Shown here: piece after piece, positions 42,522-51,606 of the stretch
How the letters are laid out: every line of letters starts with the position of its first letter
Numbering within the stretch: the first letter of the stretch is position 1
Origin: Streptomyces niger
GTDB taxonomy: Bacteria > Actinomycetota > Actinomycetes > Streptomycetales > Streptomycetaceae
DNA length: 64,000 nucleotides
Reading direction: 5' to 3'
Assembly (NCBI RefSeq): GCF_000718305.1
Contig: NZ_JOFQ01000013.1
Location: 124,001 to 188,000, forward strand
The notes under the pieces: generated by a model
What the model was told of the DNA's origin: nothing
Seen by the model: the letters and a program-made list of their open reading frames with translations, nothing else
The model's database searches: none
Position numbers and translations under genes: made by a program

Positions 42522-45500
42522 CCTGCGCTCCCTGGGCTGGCGTGCCAGAGCTTGCGGCCGGTGGCGGCGCGTTCGCCCGCGGGCTGGAGGTCGGCCCACG
42601 GATGCAGGGTGTAGCCGGTGGGCAGGCGGATGACCCGTTCGTCGTCCGGGGACGCGGAGTCGTCGGGCACTGCCGGGGCGCCTCCGGGGGTGGCCGGGGA
42701 ACCTCCGGGGCCGGGGGTGGCCGAGGAGACGCCGGCCTCCGCGGCGGCATACAGCTCACGGTCGGCGGAGCCGCTCCGGCTGTGGGGGTGACCGGTGACG
42801 CGCGCACCGGGATCGGCCCCGGCGGCGGCATATGCCGAAGCGGGAGCTGGGGCCGGGGCGGGTGTGGGGGCCGGGGCAGACGTAGGGGCCGGGGCAGGCC
42901 CGGGGGTTGAGGCGTGGGTGGGGGGCGGGGGGAGGGCGGGGTGGGAGGCCAAGTGAGCCGTGACCGCCCCCAGCCCGCCCCGTGCCCGCAGTTCCGCCAG
43001 TTCCGCCAGGTTCCAGACCGCCGTGCCGACCACGCTGAGGCTGCGCGGGCCACGGCGCTGGACCGTGCCGCGTACCAGCAGCAGCCAGGAATGGAAGACG
43101 GTGTGGGCGCACGTTTCGTGGCTGTCGTCGAAGAAGGCGCAGTCGACCAGCCCCGTGCTGTCGTCGAGGGTGGTGAAGATGACCCGCCGCCCGGAGCGGA
43201 TCGGCGGCGTCTGGGTGGCCGCCTTGGCCCCGGCGACCAGGACCGTGTCGCCGTGCTGGGCTTCGCGCAGCCGCTTGGCGGGGAGCACGCCCAGCTCGTT
43301 CAGGAACTGGAGGTGGTCCCCCATCAGGTGTCGGGAGGCGTCCATGCCCAGTACGCCCAGCTCGGCGCTGAGCCGTTCGGCGTCGCTGAGGTCCGGGAGT
43401 CCGGCCGGGGCCGATGCCGCCGCGGACAGCGGGAGTTGGGCGTCGGCCGGTGCGCCCCGCTGCTGGCGGTGCAGTTCGGCGATGTGCAGCAGCAGGTCGC
43501 GGCGGTTGGCTCCGAAGGAGTCCAGCGCGCCGACCCTGGCGAGGCGTTCGAGTACCGGGCGGCCGGGGTGGGCGCGGCGCCAGAGGTCCTGGAGGGAGGT
43601 GTAGGGGCGGCCGGCTGCGATGCGTTCGGCCTCCGTCTCGCTGATGCCGTGCACTTCGGAGAGCGCGAGGCGCAGTCCCCAGCGGTCGGCCGTGCCGGAG
43701 GCGGCCGCCGCGCGCTCCCCGGACGTGCGCGTTCCGGTGCGCATGGTGCGCGATTCGCCCCCGCGCGGCTCGACAAACGCTTCGCCGTACGGCGCGGCAT
43801 GCGATTCAGCCCCACTTAGGCGAGATTCACCAGACACCAGTTCGATTCGGTAAGCGACGTCGGAGTGGTTCACGTCCAAGGGGAGGATCGGGACGCCGCG
43901 GCGGCGGGCGTCGGCGAGGAGGAGGCGTTTGGGGTACATGCCGGGGTCGTGGGTGAGCAGGCCGGCGTAGAACGCGGCCGGGTGGTGGGCCTTGAGCCAG
44001 GCGGACTGGTAGGTCGGTACGGCGAAGGCCACGGCGTGTGCCTTGCAGAAGCCGTACGAGCCGAACGCTTCGATGATCTCCCAGGTGCGGGTGGTGTCGT
44101 CGGCGGAGTAGCCGTGCCGGGCGGCCTGCTCCGCGAACCAGACGCGGATGCGGCCCTGCGACTCGGGGTCGGACAGGCCGCGGCGTACCCGGTCGGCTTC
44201 GTCCAGGCCGCAGCCGGTCATGCGGTCGATGATGCGGATGACCTGTTCGTGGAAGACCACGACTCCGTAGGTCTCGCGCAGGGCTTCTTCCAGGTCGGGG
44301 TGGGGGTAGCGGATGGGCCTGCGGCCGTGCCGGGATTCGATGAAGGGCCGGACCATGTCGGCGGCGACCGGTCCGGGGCGGAAGAGGGAGATGTCCACGA
44401 CCAGGTCGTGGAAGGTGGCGGGTTGGAGCCGGCCGATCAGGTCGCGCTGGCCGGGGGACTCGATCTGGAAGCAGCCGAGGGTCTCGGTGGAGCGGATCAG
44501 GCCGTACGTGGCGGGGTCGCCGGGCGGTACCTGTGCCGGGTCGTCGAGGTCGGGTGCCGGGCGGCCGGTGGCGCGGCCGATCTCGGCGGTCGCGTGGGCC
44601 ATCGCGGACTGCATCCGTACGCCGAGTACGTCGAGTTTGAGCAGGCCGAGGTCTTCGACGTCCTCCTTGTCGAACTGGGACATGGGGAAGCCCTCACCGC
44701 CGGTGGGGACGACGGGGGTGCGGGCGGTCAGAGTCGCGTCGGAGAGGAGGACGCCGCAGGGGTGCATGGCGGTGCCGCGGGGCAGTGCGTCCAGCCCTTC
44801 GACCAGGTCCCAGAACGGCGGGGGCGGCGGGTTGTCCCGTAGATCGCGAAGCTCCGGCAGTTCCTCCAGCGCCGCCCGCGCATCCCTCGCCCGGATGTGC
44901 GGGAAGGCCTTGGCGATGCGGTCGACTTCGGCGGGGTCCATGCCGAGGGCGGCGCCGACATCGCGTACGGCGTGGCGTACGCGGTAGGTCTCGGGCATGG
45001 CGACGGTGGCGACGCGTTCGGCGCCGAAGCGGTCGAAGATCGCGCGGTAGACCTCCAGGCGGCGCGCTGATTCCACGTCGATGTCGATGTCGGGGAGGAC
45101 GGCGCGGCGCTTGGAGAGGAAGCGTTCCATGAGCAGGCCGTGTTCGACGGGGTCGGCGTGGGCGATGCCGAGGAGGTGGTTGACGAGGGAGCCGGCGCCG
45201 GAGCCGCGTGCGGTGACGCGGATGCCGAGGCGGCGGGTGTCCTCGACGACCTGGGCGACGGTGAGGAAGTAGGACGCGAAGCCGTGGTGGTCGATGATGT
45301 CCAGCTCGCGGTGGAGGCGTTCCCAGTACGTGCGGGCCGCCGGGCCGCGGTCGTAGCCGCGGCGGACCATGCCGGCGGCGCTGCGGGAGCGGAGTACGCG
45401 GGAGGCGGTGCGGTGCGCGGCGCCGACGAGGCGGGGCTCGGGGAAGTGGACGGTGCCGAGGCCGATGTCGTCCTGGGGGTCGACGAGGCAGGCGGCGGCG

Positions 45501-46591
45501 GTCTCTTCGGTCATGGTGAGCAGGCGGTGGGCGGTGTCGCGGCGGTGGCCGGCGGCTTCGGCTACGCGTTCGGCGGTGCGGGCCATGGCGTCGGCGTCCT
45601 TGAGCCAGCGTTCGCCGCTGTCCCGGGCTTCGGGGCGGTGGCGGTCGATGGGAACGAGGCGGCGGGCGGAGTCGAGGACGTCGGCGACGGGGCCCTGGCC
45701 GGGGTCGGCGTAGCGGACGGCGTTGCTGAGGACGGCGCGGACGCCCTGGTCGACGGCGAAGCCGAGGGTGCGGGCTGCGAGCCGGAGGGAGCCGGGGCCG
45801 GTGCCGGTGCGGCCGTGGTGGACGACTTCGAGGCGGAGTGCGTCGCCGTAGAGCTCGCGCCAGGGGGCGAGGAGGCGGGCGGCGCGGTCGGGGCGGCCTG
45901 CGGCCAGGGCGCGGCCGATGTCGGAGTCGGGTCCGAGGAGGACGAGGACGCCGTCGGTGGGGTCGCCGAGGCGGACCGCGGCTTCGTGGCTGCCGGCTGT
46001 GGCGGTGGTGCCGTCGGCCGTTGCGCCTTTTCCGGCGGCCGGGGCTCCCGCCGGGACTCCGGACAGGCCTCCCGTCAGAGCTCCGGACAGTCCTCCCGCC
46101 AAGACCCCGGAGGGACCTCCCGCCAAGACCCCGGAGGGACCTCCCGCCAAGGACCCGGACGGGGCTCCTGTCAGGTCTCCCGTCAGGGCTTCCCAGGGGA
46201 GGAGGGGGCGTTCGCGGTCGGTGGCGTGTGCGGCGGAGACCAGGCGGCAGAGGGTGGCCCAGCCGCGGGCGCCGTCGCGGGCGAGGAAGACGGCGCGGGG
46301 GGCCGATTCGTCGATGAAGGCTCCGCCGCGCACGGGGGTGCGGCGGCGTGCCGTGGGGGTGGGGTCCGGCAGGGGCGCGGCGATCGCCAGTTCGGTGCCG
46401 AACAGTGGGCGGATGCCTGCTTCGGCGGCGGCCTTGGCGAAGCGTACGGCGCCGGAGAGGGAGTCCCGGTCGGTGAGGGCGAGGGCGTCCATGCCGCGTT
46501 CGGCGGCGCGCTCGGCGAGCCGTTCGGGGTGCGAGGCGCCGTACCGCACGGAGAATCCCGATGCGGTGTGCAGGTGCGTGAACCGGGACAT
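42518..46591 (-). CDS. dnaE2: Error-prone DNA polymerase III alpha subunit DnaE2
   Basis: A 1357-aa replicative-type polymerase used for translesion synthesis and induced mutagenesis. N-terminal PHP domain (FTHLHTASGFSVRYG), polymerase core with catalytic PDIDIDV near residue 500, GCFQIESPGQR, FGSYGFCKAHAVAFA, and a C-terminal HhH plus OB-fold (LVDCAFFDD). ATG 46591 sits 5 bases after AGGAGG. Low-complexity insertions are present: an eight-residue repeat (GVLAGGPS-like) at about 137-176, a charged Gly/Ser stretch near residue 940 and a long Pro/Ala tail region. A LexA-type box lies 75 bases upstream. Partner gene follows with a 4-bp overlap. Confidence 0.95.
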   Translation of the reverse strand: MSRFTHLHTASGFSVRYGASHPERLAERAAERGMDALALTDRDSLSGAVRFAKAAAEAGIRPLFGTELAIAAPLPDPTPTARRRTPVRGGAFIDESAPRAVFLARDGARGWATLCRLVSAAHATDRERPLLPWEALTGDLTGAPSGSLAGGPSGVLAGGPSGVLAGGLSGALTGGLSGVPAGAPAAGKGATADGTTATAGSHEAAVRLGDPTDGVLVLLGPDSDIGRALAAGRPDRAARLLAPWRELYGDALRLEVVHHGRTGTGPGSLRLAARTLGFAVDQGVRAVLSNAVRYADPGQGPVADVLDSARRLVPIDRHRPEARDSGERWLKDADAMARTAERVAEAAGHRRDTAHRLLTMTEETAAACLVDPQDDIGLGTVHFPEPRLVGAAHRTASRVLRSRSAAGMVRRGYDRGPAARTYWERLHRELDIIDHHGFASYFLTVAQVVEDTRRLGIRVTARGSGAGSLVNHLLGIAHADPVEHGLLMERFLSKRRAVLPDIDIDVESARRLEVYRAIFDRFGAERVATVAMPETYRVRHAVRDVGAALGMDPAEVDRIAKAFPHIRARDARAALEELPELRDLRDNPPPPPFWDLVEGLDALPRGTAMHPCGVLLSDATLTARTPVVPTGGEGFPMSQFDKEDVEDLGLLKLDVLGVRMQSAMAHATAEIGRATGRPAPDLDDPAQVPPGDPATYGLIRSTETLGCFQIESPGQRDLIGRLQPATFHDLVVDISLFRPGPVAADMVRPFIESRHGRRPIRYPHPDLEEALRETYGVVVFHEQVIRIIDRMTGCGLDEADRVRRGLSDPESQGRIRVWFAEQAARHGYSADDTTRTWEIIEAFGSYGFCKAHAVAFAVPTYQSAWLKAHHPAAFYAGLLTHDPGMYPKRLLLADARRRGVPILPLDVNHSDVAYRIELVSGESRLSGAESHAAPYGEAFVEPRGGESRTMRTGTRTSGERAAAASGTADRWGLRLALSEVHGISETEAERIAAGRPYTSLQDLWRRAHPGRPVLERLARVGALDSFGANRRDLLLHIAELHRQQRGAPADAQLPLSAAASAPAGLPDLSDAERLSAELGVLGMDASRHLMGDHLQFLNELGVLPAKRLREAQHGDTVLVAGAKAATQTPPIRSGRRVIFTTLDDSTGLVDCAFFDDSHETCAHTVFHSWLLLVRGTVQRRGPRSLSVVGTAVWNLAELAELRARGGLGAVTAHLASHPALPPPPTHASTPGPAPAPTSAPAPTPAPAPAPASAYAAAGADPGARVTGHPHSRSGSADRELYAAAEAGVSSATPGPGGSPATPGGAPAVPDDSASPDDERVIRLPTGYTLHPWADLQPAGERAATGRKLWHASPGSAG
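46065..46184. repeat. 24-bp tandem repeats inside dnaE2 (about 5 copies)
   Basis: Units of 24 bp (46065, 46089, 46113, 46137, 46161) encode an octapeptide of the type GVLAGGPS in the minus-strand protein. Units at 46113 and 46137 are identical; outer ones are degenerate. Confidence 0.85.
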
Positions 46592-46665
46592 TCGCACCTC
46601 CTACCGCGTGAGCACCCCCTGACTTCCATTGCATCCCCCGTCTCACTCACACCATAACGCGTTCT

Positions 46666-46681
46666 TCGAACGTTCGTACGA
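46666..46681. promoter_or_regulatory. LexA-type SOS box upstream of dnaE2
   Basis: TCGAAC-GTTC-GTACGA matches the actinobacterial SOS consensus TCGAAC-N4-GTTCGA with one mismatch, 75-90 bases before the dnaE2 start. A perfect GTTCGTACGAAC dyad overlaps it. dnaE2/imuB cassettes are usually LexA-controlled. Confidence 0.65.
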
Positions 46682-46805
46682 ACAGAGTCGTGCGCACCCT
46701 TCGCGCGCCTCCGCGCGACGCGCCGGGACGCACCCACCCGGCCATATATTTTCCTCCCAAAACGGAAGATAGGTGAGGAATCGCTACGAATACGAGGAGC
46801 GGCAC

Positions 46806-47897
46806 ATGGCCACAGCGGACGGCGGCACCGACAGCGGGGCCGGTACCGGAAGGGACGGCGACGGCACCCGTACGACCTTCACCGGAGAGCTGAGGGACGC
46901 GGTGTCGGCGCGGGCCGCACTGCTGATCATCGGGGTGCTGGCGCTGACGGCCGCGTTCATCGCCTCGTACGCGGGCGCGTTCCACTCCCCCAAGCCCCGG
47001 GACGTGGCCTTCGCCGTCGTCGCGCCCCCGCAGGCGCGTGGGCAGCTGGTCGTGAAGCTGGACCGGCTGGCGGGCTCGCCGCTCGACGCGCGGCCGGCCG
47101 GGTCCCGGGCCGAGGCCGTGCGGCAGATGAAGGACCGGGAGATCGACGGGGCGCTGGTGTACGACCCGCGCGGCAAGCAGGACGAGCTGCTGGTCGCCGG
47201 CGGCAGCGGCAGCGCGCTCTCCGACGCGGTCCAGAAGGTCCTCACCAAGGCGGAGCAGGCGGAGGGGCGGTCGGTCCGGACGTCCGACGTGGTCCCGGCG
47301 GACCCGCAGGACACCCGCGGGCTGTCGTCCTTCTACCTGGTGGTGGGGTGGTGCGTGGGCGGCTATCTGTGTGCCGCGATCCTCGCGATCAGCTATGGGG
47401 CCCGCCCCACCAACGGCCGGCGGGCCGTCATCCGGCTCGGTGCGCTGCTGCTCTACTCGGTGCTGGCGGGGCTCGCCGGGGCGCTCGTCATCGGCCCGGT
47501 GCTCGGGGCGCTGCCCGGCAGCGTGGTGGCGCTGTGGGGGCTGGGTGCGCTGATCGTGTTCGGGGTGGGCGCCACGACCTTCGCGTTCCAGGGCATCGCC
47601 GGGATCCTCGGCATCGGGCTGACCATTCTCGTGGTCGTGATCGGTGGCAATCCCAGTGCGGGCGGCGCGTACCCGTATCCGCTGCTGCCGCCCTTCTGGC
47701 ACGCCATCGGGCCTGCGCTGCCGCCGGGCGCGGGCACCTGGGCGGCCCGTTCGATCGCGTACTTCGACGGGCGGGCGCTGACCGGGCCGCTGCTGGTGCT
47801 CGCGGCCTGGGCGGTGGTCGCCGCGGCCTTGACGCTGGTCTTCGCGGTGCTCTCGGTGGGCCGGGGCGCGGTCGACCGGAGCGAGGTGCGGCAGTAG
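46806..47897 (+). CDS. Integral membrane protein, ABC-2/YhgE-like (DUF3533 type)
   Basis: A 363-aa protein from ATG 46806 (GAGGAG upstream). One N-terminal helix (ALLIIGVLALTAAFIASYAG) is followed by a large outer domain of about 120 residues (PRDVAFAVVAPPQARGQL to DPQDTRGLSSFY) and then five or six helices. This is the layout of YhgE/Pip or DUF3533 membrane proteins, distant relatives of ABC-2 export permeases. No ATPase gene is adjacent, so whether it is a transporter is unknown. The 5' region is AT-rich (CATATATTTTCC). Confidence 0.82.
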   Translation: MATADGGTDSGAGTGRDGDGTRTTFTGELRDAVSARAALLIIGVLALTAAFIASYAGAFHSPKPRDVAFAVVAPPQARGQLVVKLDRLAGSPLDARPAGSRAEAVRQMKDREIDGALVYDPRGKQDELLVAGGSGSALSDAVQKVLTKAEQAEGRSVRTSDVVPADPQDTRGLSSFYLVVGWCVGGYLCAAILAISYGARPTNGRRAVIRLGALLLYSVLAGLAGALVIGPVLGALPGSVVALWGLGALIVFGVGATTFAFQGIAGILGIGLTILVVVIGGNPSAGGAYPYPLLPPFWHAIGPALPPGAGTWAARSIAYFDGRALTGPLLVLAAWAVVAAALTLVFAVLSVGRGAVDRSEVRQ

Positions 47898-47994
47898 GTA
47901 TACGGGGAGGGGTGGGCCCGGCCAGCCCCGCCCCGGCCCGCCCCGGGACCGACCGCCGCCCCTGCCCGCGTACAGGCAGCGCCGCCGAGGCGGA

Positions 47995-48765
47995 TCACAT
48001 GTGCGTACCGCCGTCGATCCGCAGCTCGGTACCCGTGACGAAGGCGCCGTCGTCGGAGGCCAGCATCGCGATGACGCCCGCGACGGTCTCCGGGCCCGCG
48101 AAGCCCTCGCCGATGGCCGGCATCAGCTTCGTGAACAGGCTCATGTCGGCGTCCTCGGGCAGCCCCGGACCCCGGCCGGTCGTCATGCCGCTGGCGATGG
48201 AGCCGGGCGCGACGCACACCGCGCGCAGCCCCTGCTTGCCGTACTCGCCGGCGATGGCGTGGGTCATCGACTGGATGCCGCCCTTGCTCGCCGCGTACGC
48301 CGCCATGTACGGGTGCGCGAACGAGGCGGAGGTGGAGCTGAAGTTGACGATCACCGGCTTCTCGCCCTCGAGCAGGGCGGGCAGCGCCTCGCGGATCATC
48401 AGGAACGTGCCGGTCAGGTTGGTCGCGAGGAGCGTGTTCCAGAAGTCCAGCGTGGTCTTGTGGGTGTGCTCGGAGCGCAGGATACCGGCCGCGTTGACCA
48501 GCACGTCCAGGCCGCCCAGCGTCCCGACGGCGGACGCCACTCCCGCGATGACCGCGGCCTCGTCGGATATGTCCAGGACCGCGGTCGTGAGCCGGTCGGC
48601 CACGCCGTCGGCGGCGGCACGCTCGGCGGTGGCCTTCAGGCCTTCCGCGCTGACGTCCGCGGCCACGACCCGGCCGCCCTCCGCGAGGATCCGGTGCACG
48701 GTGGCCCGGCCGATGCCGGATCCGGCGCCGGTGATCAGTACGCGGCGGCCCTCGTAGCGGTTCAT
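47995..48765 (-). CDS. Short-chain dehydrogenase/reductase (SDR)
   Basis: A 256-aa classical SDR: TGAGSGIG cofactor motif, DVSAEG at the end of strand 2 suggesting NAD preference, NAAGI, catalytic Ser in NFSSTSASF, and PYMAAYAASKGG with the Tyr-x3-Lys pair; C-terminal VTGTELRIDGGTHM is typical. It reduces or oxidises an unknown alcohol/ketone. ATG 48765 is used. Divergent from a TetR gene with an operator-like palindrome between them, so it is probably the main target of that repressor. Confidence 0.95.
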   Translation of the reverse strand: MNRYEGRRVLITGAGSGIGRATVHRILAEGGRVVAADVSAEGLKATAERAAADGVADRLTTAVLDISDEAAVIAGVASAVGTLGGLDVLVNAAGILRSEHTHKTTLDFWNTLLATNLTGTFLMIREALPALLEGEKPVIVNFSSTSASFAHPYMAAYAASKGGIQSMTHAIAGEYGKQGLRAVCVAPGSIASGMTTGRGPGLPEDADMSLFTKLMPAIGEGFAGPETVAGVIAMLASDDGAFVTGTELRIDGGTHM

Positions 48766-48832
48766 GGGGTTCTCCGTTCTCGTCGGTGCGGGGCTCTCCG
48801 TCGAGCCCCGGCGCCGACACCGTACGCCTAAG

Positions 48833-48847
48833 TGGCACAGTGTGCCA
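48833..48847. promoter_or_regulatory. Operator-like palindrome TGGCACAGTGTGCCA
   Basis: Seven-bp perfect arms around one base, in the 130-bp region between the divergent SDR and TetR starts. Best operator candidate in the window. Confidence 0.65.
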
Positions 48848-48895
48848 GCTCTGCGCGATGCGCCACATCGGCGTACGGCGGCGTACACTCCGGCC

Positions 48896-49627
48896 ATGTC
48901 CACCGCACAGTCCTCCCGCTCCGCCACGGCCACGTCCGCCGGCACGGCTGCGTCCACGTCCGCCGGCACGGCTGCGTCCGCCCGATCGGCCGCGGCCCGG
49001 CCCGCCTCGCTCACGGAGCGGCGGAAGGCCGCGACCGAGCTGGAGATCGCCCGTACCGCCGCGGCGCTCTTCGCCGAGCGGGGCGCCGCCGTCACCGCCG
49101 AGGACATCGCCCGTGCCGCGGGCGTCGCGCCGCGCACCTTCTACCGCTACTTCCGGACCAAGGAGGACGCGGTCGCGCCGATGCTGACCGGCGGCGTACG
49201 GGCCTGGACCGACGGGCTGGCCGAGCTGGCCGCGCGGGAGACGGAGCTGCCGTTGGGCGAGGTGCTGGAGCGGGCGGCCCGCGAGGCGTTGACGCCCACC
49301 GACGCGCGGGCCGAGGAGGCGCTGGAGTGGACGCGGGGGCTGCTGCACGCGATGCGGGACAACCCGGCGTTGCGTGCGGTGTGGCACCGCGCGCACCACG
49401 AATCCGAGCTGGCGCTCATCGAGGTGCTGGCGCGGACGACCACGGCGGGGCCGCTGGAGGTACGGCTGACCGCGGCCGCGGCGGACGGCGCGCTGCGGGC
49501 GGCGGTGGAGGCGTGGGCGGCGGGTGAGAGCGAGGAAGCGCCGGCCGAGTTGGCGGTACGGGGGATCCGGCTGGTGGCGGCGGGGCTGCCGTGGCTGACG
49601 GAGCGGCGGGGCGCGGGACGCGACTGA
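48896..49627 (+). CDS. TetR-family regulator with Ser/Thr/Ala-rich N-terminal extension
   Basis: A 243-aa regulator. The helix-turn-helix is in VTAEDIARAAGVAPRTFYRYFRTKEDAV, after about 40 residues of Ser/Ala/Thr-rich sequence containing a duplicated SAGTAAS (a 24-bp DNA duplication, 48930-48977). The rest is a helical ligand-binding domain. Divergent from the SDR gene; expected to repress it through the 48833-48847 palindrome. ATG 48896 is the first ATG; a start after the extension (near residue 38) cannot be excluded. Confidence 0.92.
   Translation: MSTAQSSRSATATSAGTAASTSAGTAASARSAAARPASLTERRKAATELEIARTAAALFAERGAAVTAEDIARAAGVAPRTFYRYFRTKEDAVAPMLTGGVRAWTDGLAELAARETELPLGEVLERAAREALTPTDARAEEALEWTRGLLHAMRDNPALRAVWHRAHHESELALIEVLARTTTAGPLEVRLTAAAADGALRAAVEAWAAGESEEAPAELAVRGIRLVAAGLPWLTERRGAGRD
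48930..48977 (+). repeat. 24-bp tandem duplication in the tetR-like gene
   Basis: Two identical 24-bp units encode SAGTAAST-like sequence in the N-terminal extension. Confidence 0.9.
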
Positions 49628-49668
49628 ACGGCGGCGGTATCGCGCACTCCCGCCGCGCAGCGAGGCGG

Positions 49669-50108
49669 TCAGCCGGGCGCGTGCATGAGCTGCTGCAACC
49701 GTGCGTGGGGGGCGGGGAGGTGCTGGATGAGGCACGCCGCCGCAACGGCTCCCTCGGCGCCGTCGGTGTTCCGGACGAGGAGGCGTTCGCAGTCTTCCGA
49801 GCCGGTGGAGAACGCGGTGTCGGTGACGACCCGGTCCATCGCCTGCAGGTAGAGGCGGGCGGCGGTGTCGTCGTCCTCTTCCGCGTAGTGGCGGAAGCGG
49901 CGGTGCGGGCCGTCGCGCAGGGCCGGTTCGCCGTGGGCGACTGCCCGGGCCGCGGCGGTGGCCGCGGCGGGGTCGGTGGCGGTCCGGCTGGTGGAGCGGA
50001 TCTGAGGGGCGGCGTCCGGTGGTCCCGAACGCGCGCCGTCCCGGTCTCCGCTGGTGCGGGGCCGGGACGGTGGGACGGCGGGGCGGGGCTCGGTGCCCCG
50101 GGGCTCAC
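49669..50108 (-). pseudogene. Probable frame-disrupted gene, unknown function
   Basis: The minus-strand frame ending at 49669 has strong Streptomyces codon bias over its last 90 codons and a protein-like sequence (EEDDDTAARLYLQAMDRVV, then SEDCERLLVRNTDGAEG, ending LQQLMHAPG), but has no ATG or GTG start upstream. A GTG at 50108, overlapping the preceding lipoprotein stop in GTGA, opens a different frame. The simplest reading is a gene that starts at 50108 and is broken by a frameshift, real or from sequencing, somewhere in the C-rich first 200 bases. An internal ATG start (56 aa) is the alternative. Confidence 0.5.
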
Positions 50109-50608
50109 TTCTGGACGGGCGGGCAGTAGCCGGTCTTCTCGCCGATGGTGTTGATGACGGCGTTGGAGCGGGCGTCCTCCGCGTAGTTGATCTGGTTGGT
50201 GCAGCTGACACCGTCCTTCTTGGGGGTGCCCAGCGGCTTGTCGCCCTTCTGCGGTGCCGGGCAGTGGCCGGTCTCCTCGCCGATCGAGTTGATCTCGGCG
50301 TTGGACCGGGAGTCCCCCGCGTAGTTGAGCTGGTCCGTGCAGCGCTCCCCCGACTGCTTCGGGGTGGTGGCCGCCGGGGTGCCGGTGGCGGAGCCCTGGT
50401 CGGCCTTGCCCTGGTCGGTCTTGCCCTGGTCGGCCTCGGGCGTGGTGGTGGCGGACTGCGCGGGGTCCGAGGCGGCGGACGAGCTGCCGGCGGACGACGG
50501 CGTGTCGGTACCGGAGCCGTCACAGGCCGTCAGTCCGAACGCGGCAACGGCGATCACCATGGCGGCGGCGGCATTGCGGGCGTGGCGCAGAACGGTGCGG
50601 TTCGACAC
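50105..50608 (-). CDS. Lipoprotein with two copies of a Cys-bounded motif
   Basis: A 167-aa lipoprotein from GTG 50608 (AGGGAG upstream). The signal peptide ends in FGLTAC, so Cys29 is lipidated. A Ser/Thr/Gln-rich linker with repeats of ADQGK leads to two homologous 29-residue units: CTDQLNYAGDSRSNAEIN... and CTNQINYAEDARSNAVIN..., each beginning and ending with a cysteine (…HCP, …YCP) and containing INxIGExTG. Each is likely a small disulfide-closed extracellular domain. Family unknown to me. Confidence 0.85.
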   Translation of the reverse strand: MSNRTVLRHARNAAAAMVIAVAAFGLTACDGSGTDTPSSAGSSSAASDPAQSATTTPEADQGKTDQGKADQGSATGTPAATTPKQSGERCTDQLNYAGDSRSNAEINSIGEETGHCPAPQKGDKPLGTPKKDGVSCTNQINYAEDARSNAVINTIGEKTGYCPPVQK

Positions 50609-50821
50609 GTTCTCTCCCTGTTCTCTTGAGGGTGCTCTCGTGGTGGTGTCCCGGTCCGGCGGACCGGGCTGGTGAGATCAAGACTCGCCGTCGCCGCTGT
50701 TGATCCACCGCCGTTCCGCTAACGCCTCACTAACGCGGCGCGTCAGCCGGGAACCGAGGCGGCGTGTCAGCCGAGAGCCGAACGCCTGCCGGGCCCTGCC
50801 CGTCCCCGTCAGGCTCCCGCC

Positions 50822-51586
50822 ATGACCGACACCGCGGCGGTAGCCGTCCTGTCCGACATCCATGGCGTCGCGCCCGCACTGGAGGCCGTGCTCGCCGAGC
50901 CCGACGTACGGGCGGCGCGTACCGTCGTCCTCGTCGGCGACCTGCTGTCCGGACCGCTCCCCCGCGAGACCCTCGCGCTGCTGCGCGGCCTCGGCGACCG
51001 GGCCGTATGGCTCCGCGGCAACGGCGAACGGGAACTGGCCGCGAGCCACGGCGATCCGGCCGCGCCCGTCCCCGACACGGTCACGCCCTGGGCGGCCCGG
51101 CAGCTCGACCCCGCCGACGCCGCGTACCTGGCCGCGTTGCCGGCGGACGTGACGCTGGACGTACCGGGTCTCGGCCCGGTGCTCTTCTGCCACGCCACCC
51201 CGCGCGACGACACCGAGATGATGCTCGTGGACTCCCGGCCGGAACGCTTCGCCGAGGTCATGGCGGGGGTACCGGCGAAGGTGCGGACGGTGGTGTGCGG
51301 CCACACCCACATGCCGTTCGTCCGGATCGTGCACGGGCGGCTGGTGGTGAACCCGGGCAGCATCGGGATGCCGTACGGGCGGGACGGCGCGCACTGGGCG
51401 CTGCTCGGACCCGGCGGCGGGGCGGTGACGCTGCGCCGCACGCCGTACGACCGGGAGGCGGCCTGCGCGCGGATCGTGGCGGAGTCCGGGTTTCCGGAGG
51501 CGGCCGCGTGGGCGGAGGAGTACGTGCGGCGCACCTACTCGGCGGAGGAGGCACTGGCCGTGTTCGGGCCGCTGGACGGGCGGTGA
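50822..51586 (+). CDS. Metallophosphoesterase (calcineurin-like)
   Basis: A 254-aa enzyme with the five metal-ligand blocks of the superfamily: LSDIHG, LVGDLLSG, RGNGERE, FCHATPRDD and VCGHTHMPF, followed by NPGSIGMPYG. Closest in layout to YfcE/protein-phosphatase-like members that hydrolyse small phosphodiesters. ATG 50822 is the first codon after the divergent lipoprotein promoter region. Ends before a strong stem-loop. Substrate unknown. Confidence 0.93.
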   Translation: MTDTAAVAVLSDIHGVAPALEAVLAEPDVRAARTVVLVGDLLSGPLPRETLALLRGLGDRAVWLRGNGERELAASHGDPAAPVPDTVTPWAARQLDPADAAYLAALPADVTLDVPGLGPVLFCHATPRDDTEMMLVDSRPERFAEVMAGVPAKVRTVVCGHTHMPFVRIVHGRLVVNPGSIGMPYGRDGAHWALLGPGGGAVTLRRTPYDREAACARIVAESGFPEAAAWAEEYVRRTYSAEEALAVFGPLDGR

Positions 51587-51606
51587 CCAGGGCGGTGCAG
51601 CGAAGT

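Noticed and set aside
42756..43112. Extra gene opposite the dnaE2 tail
   Set aside because: It overlaps the Pro/Ala-rich C-terminal region of dnaE2, whose frame is continuous with the conserved OB-fold part.
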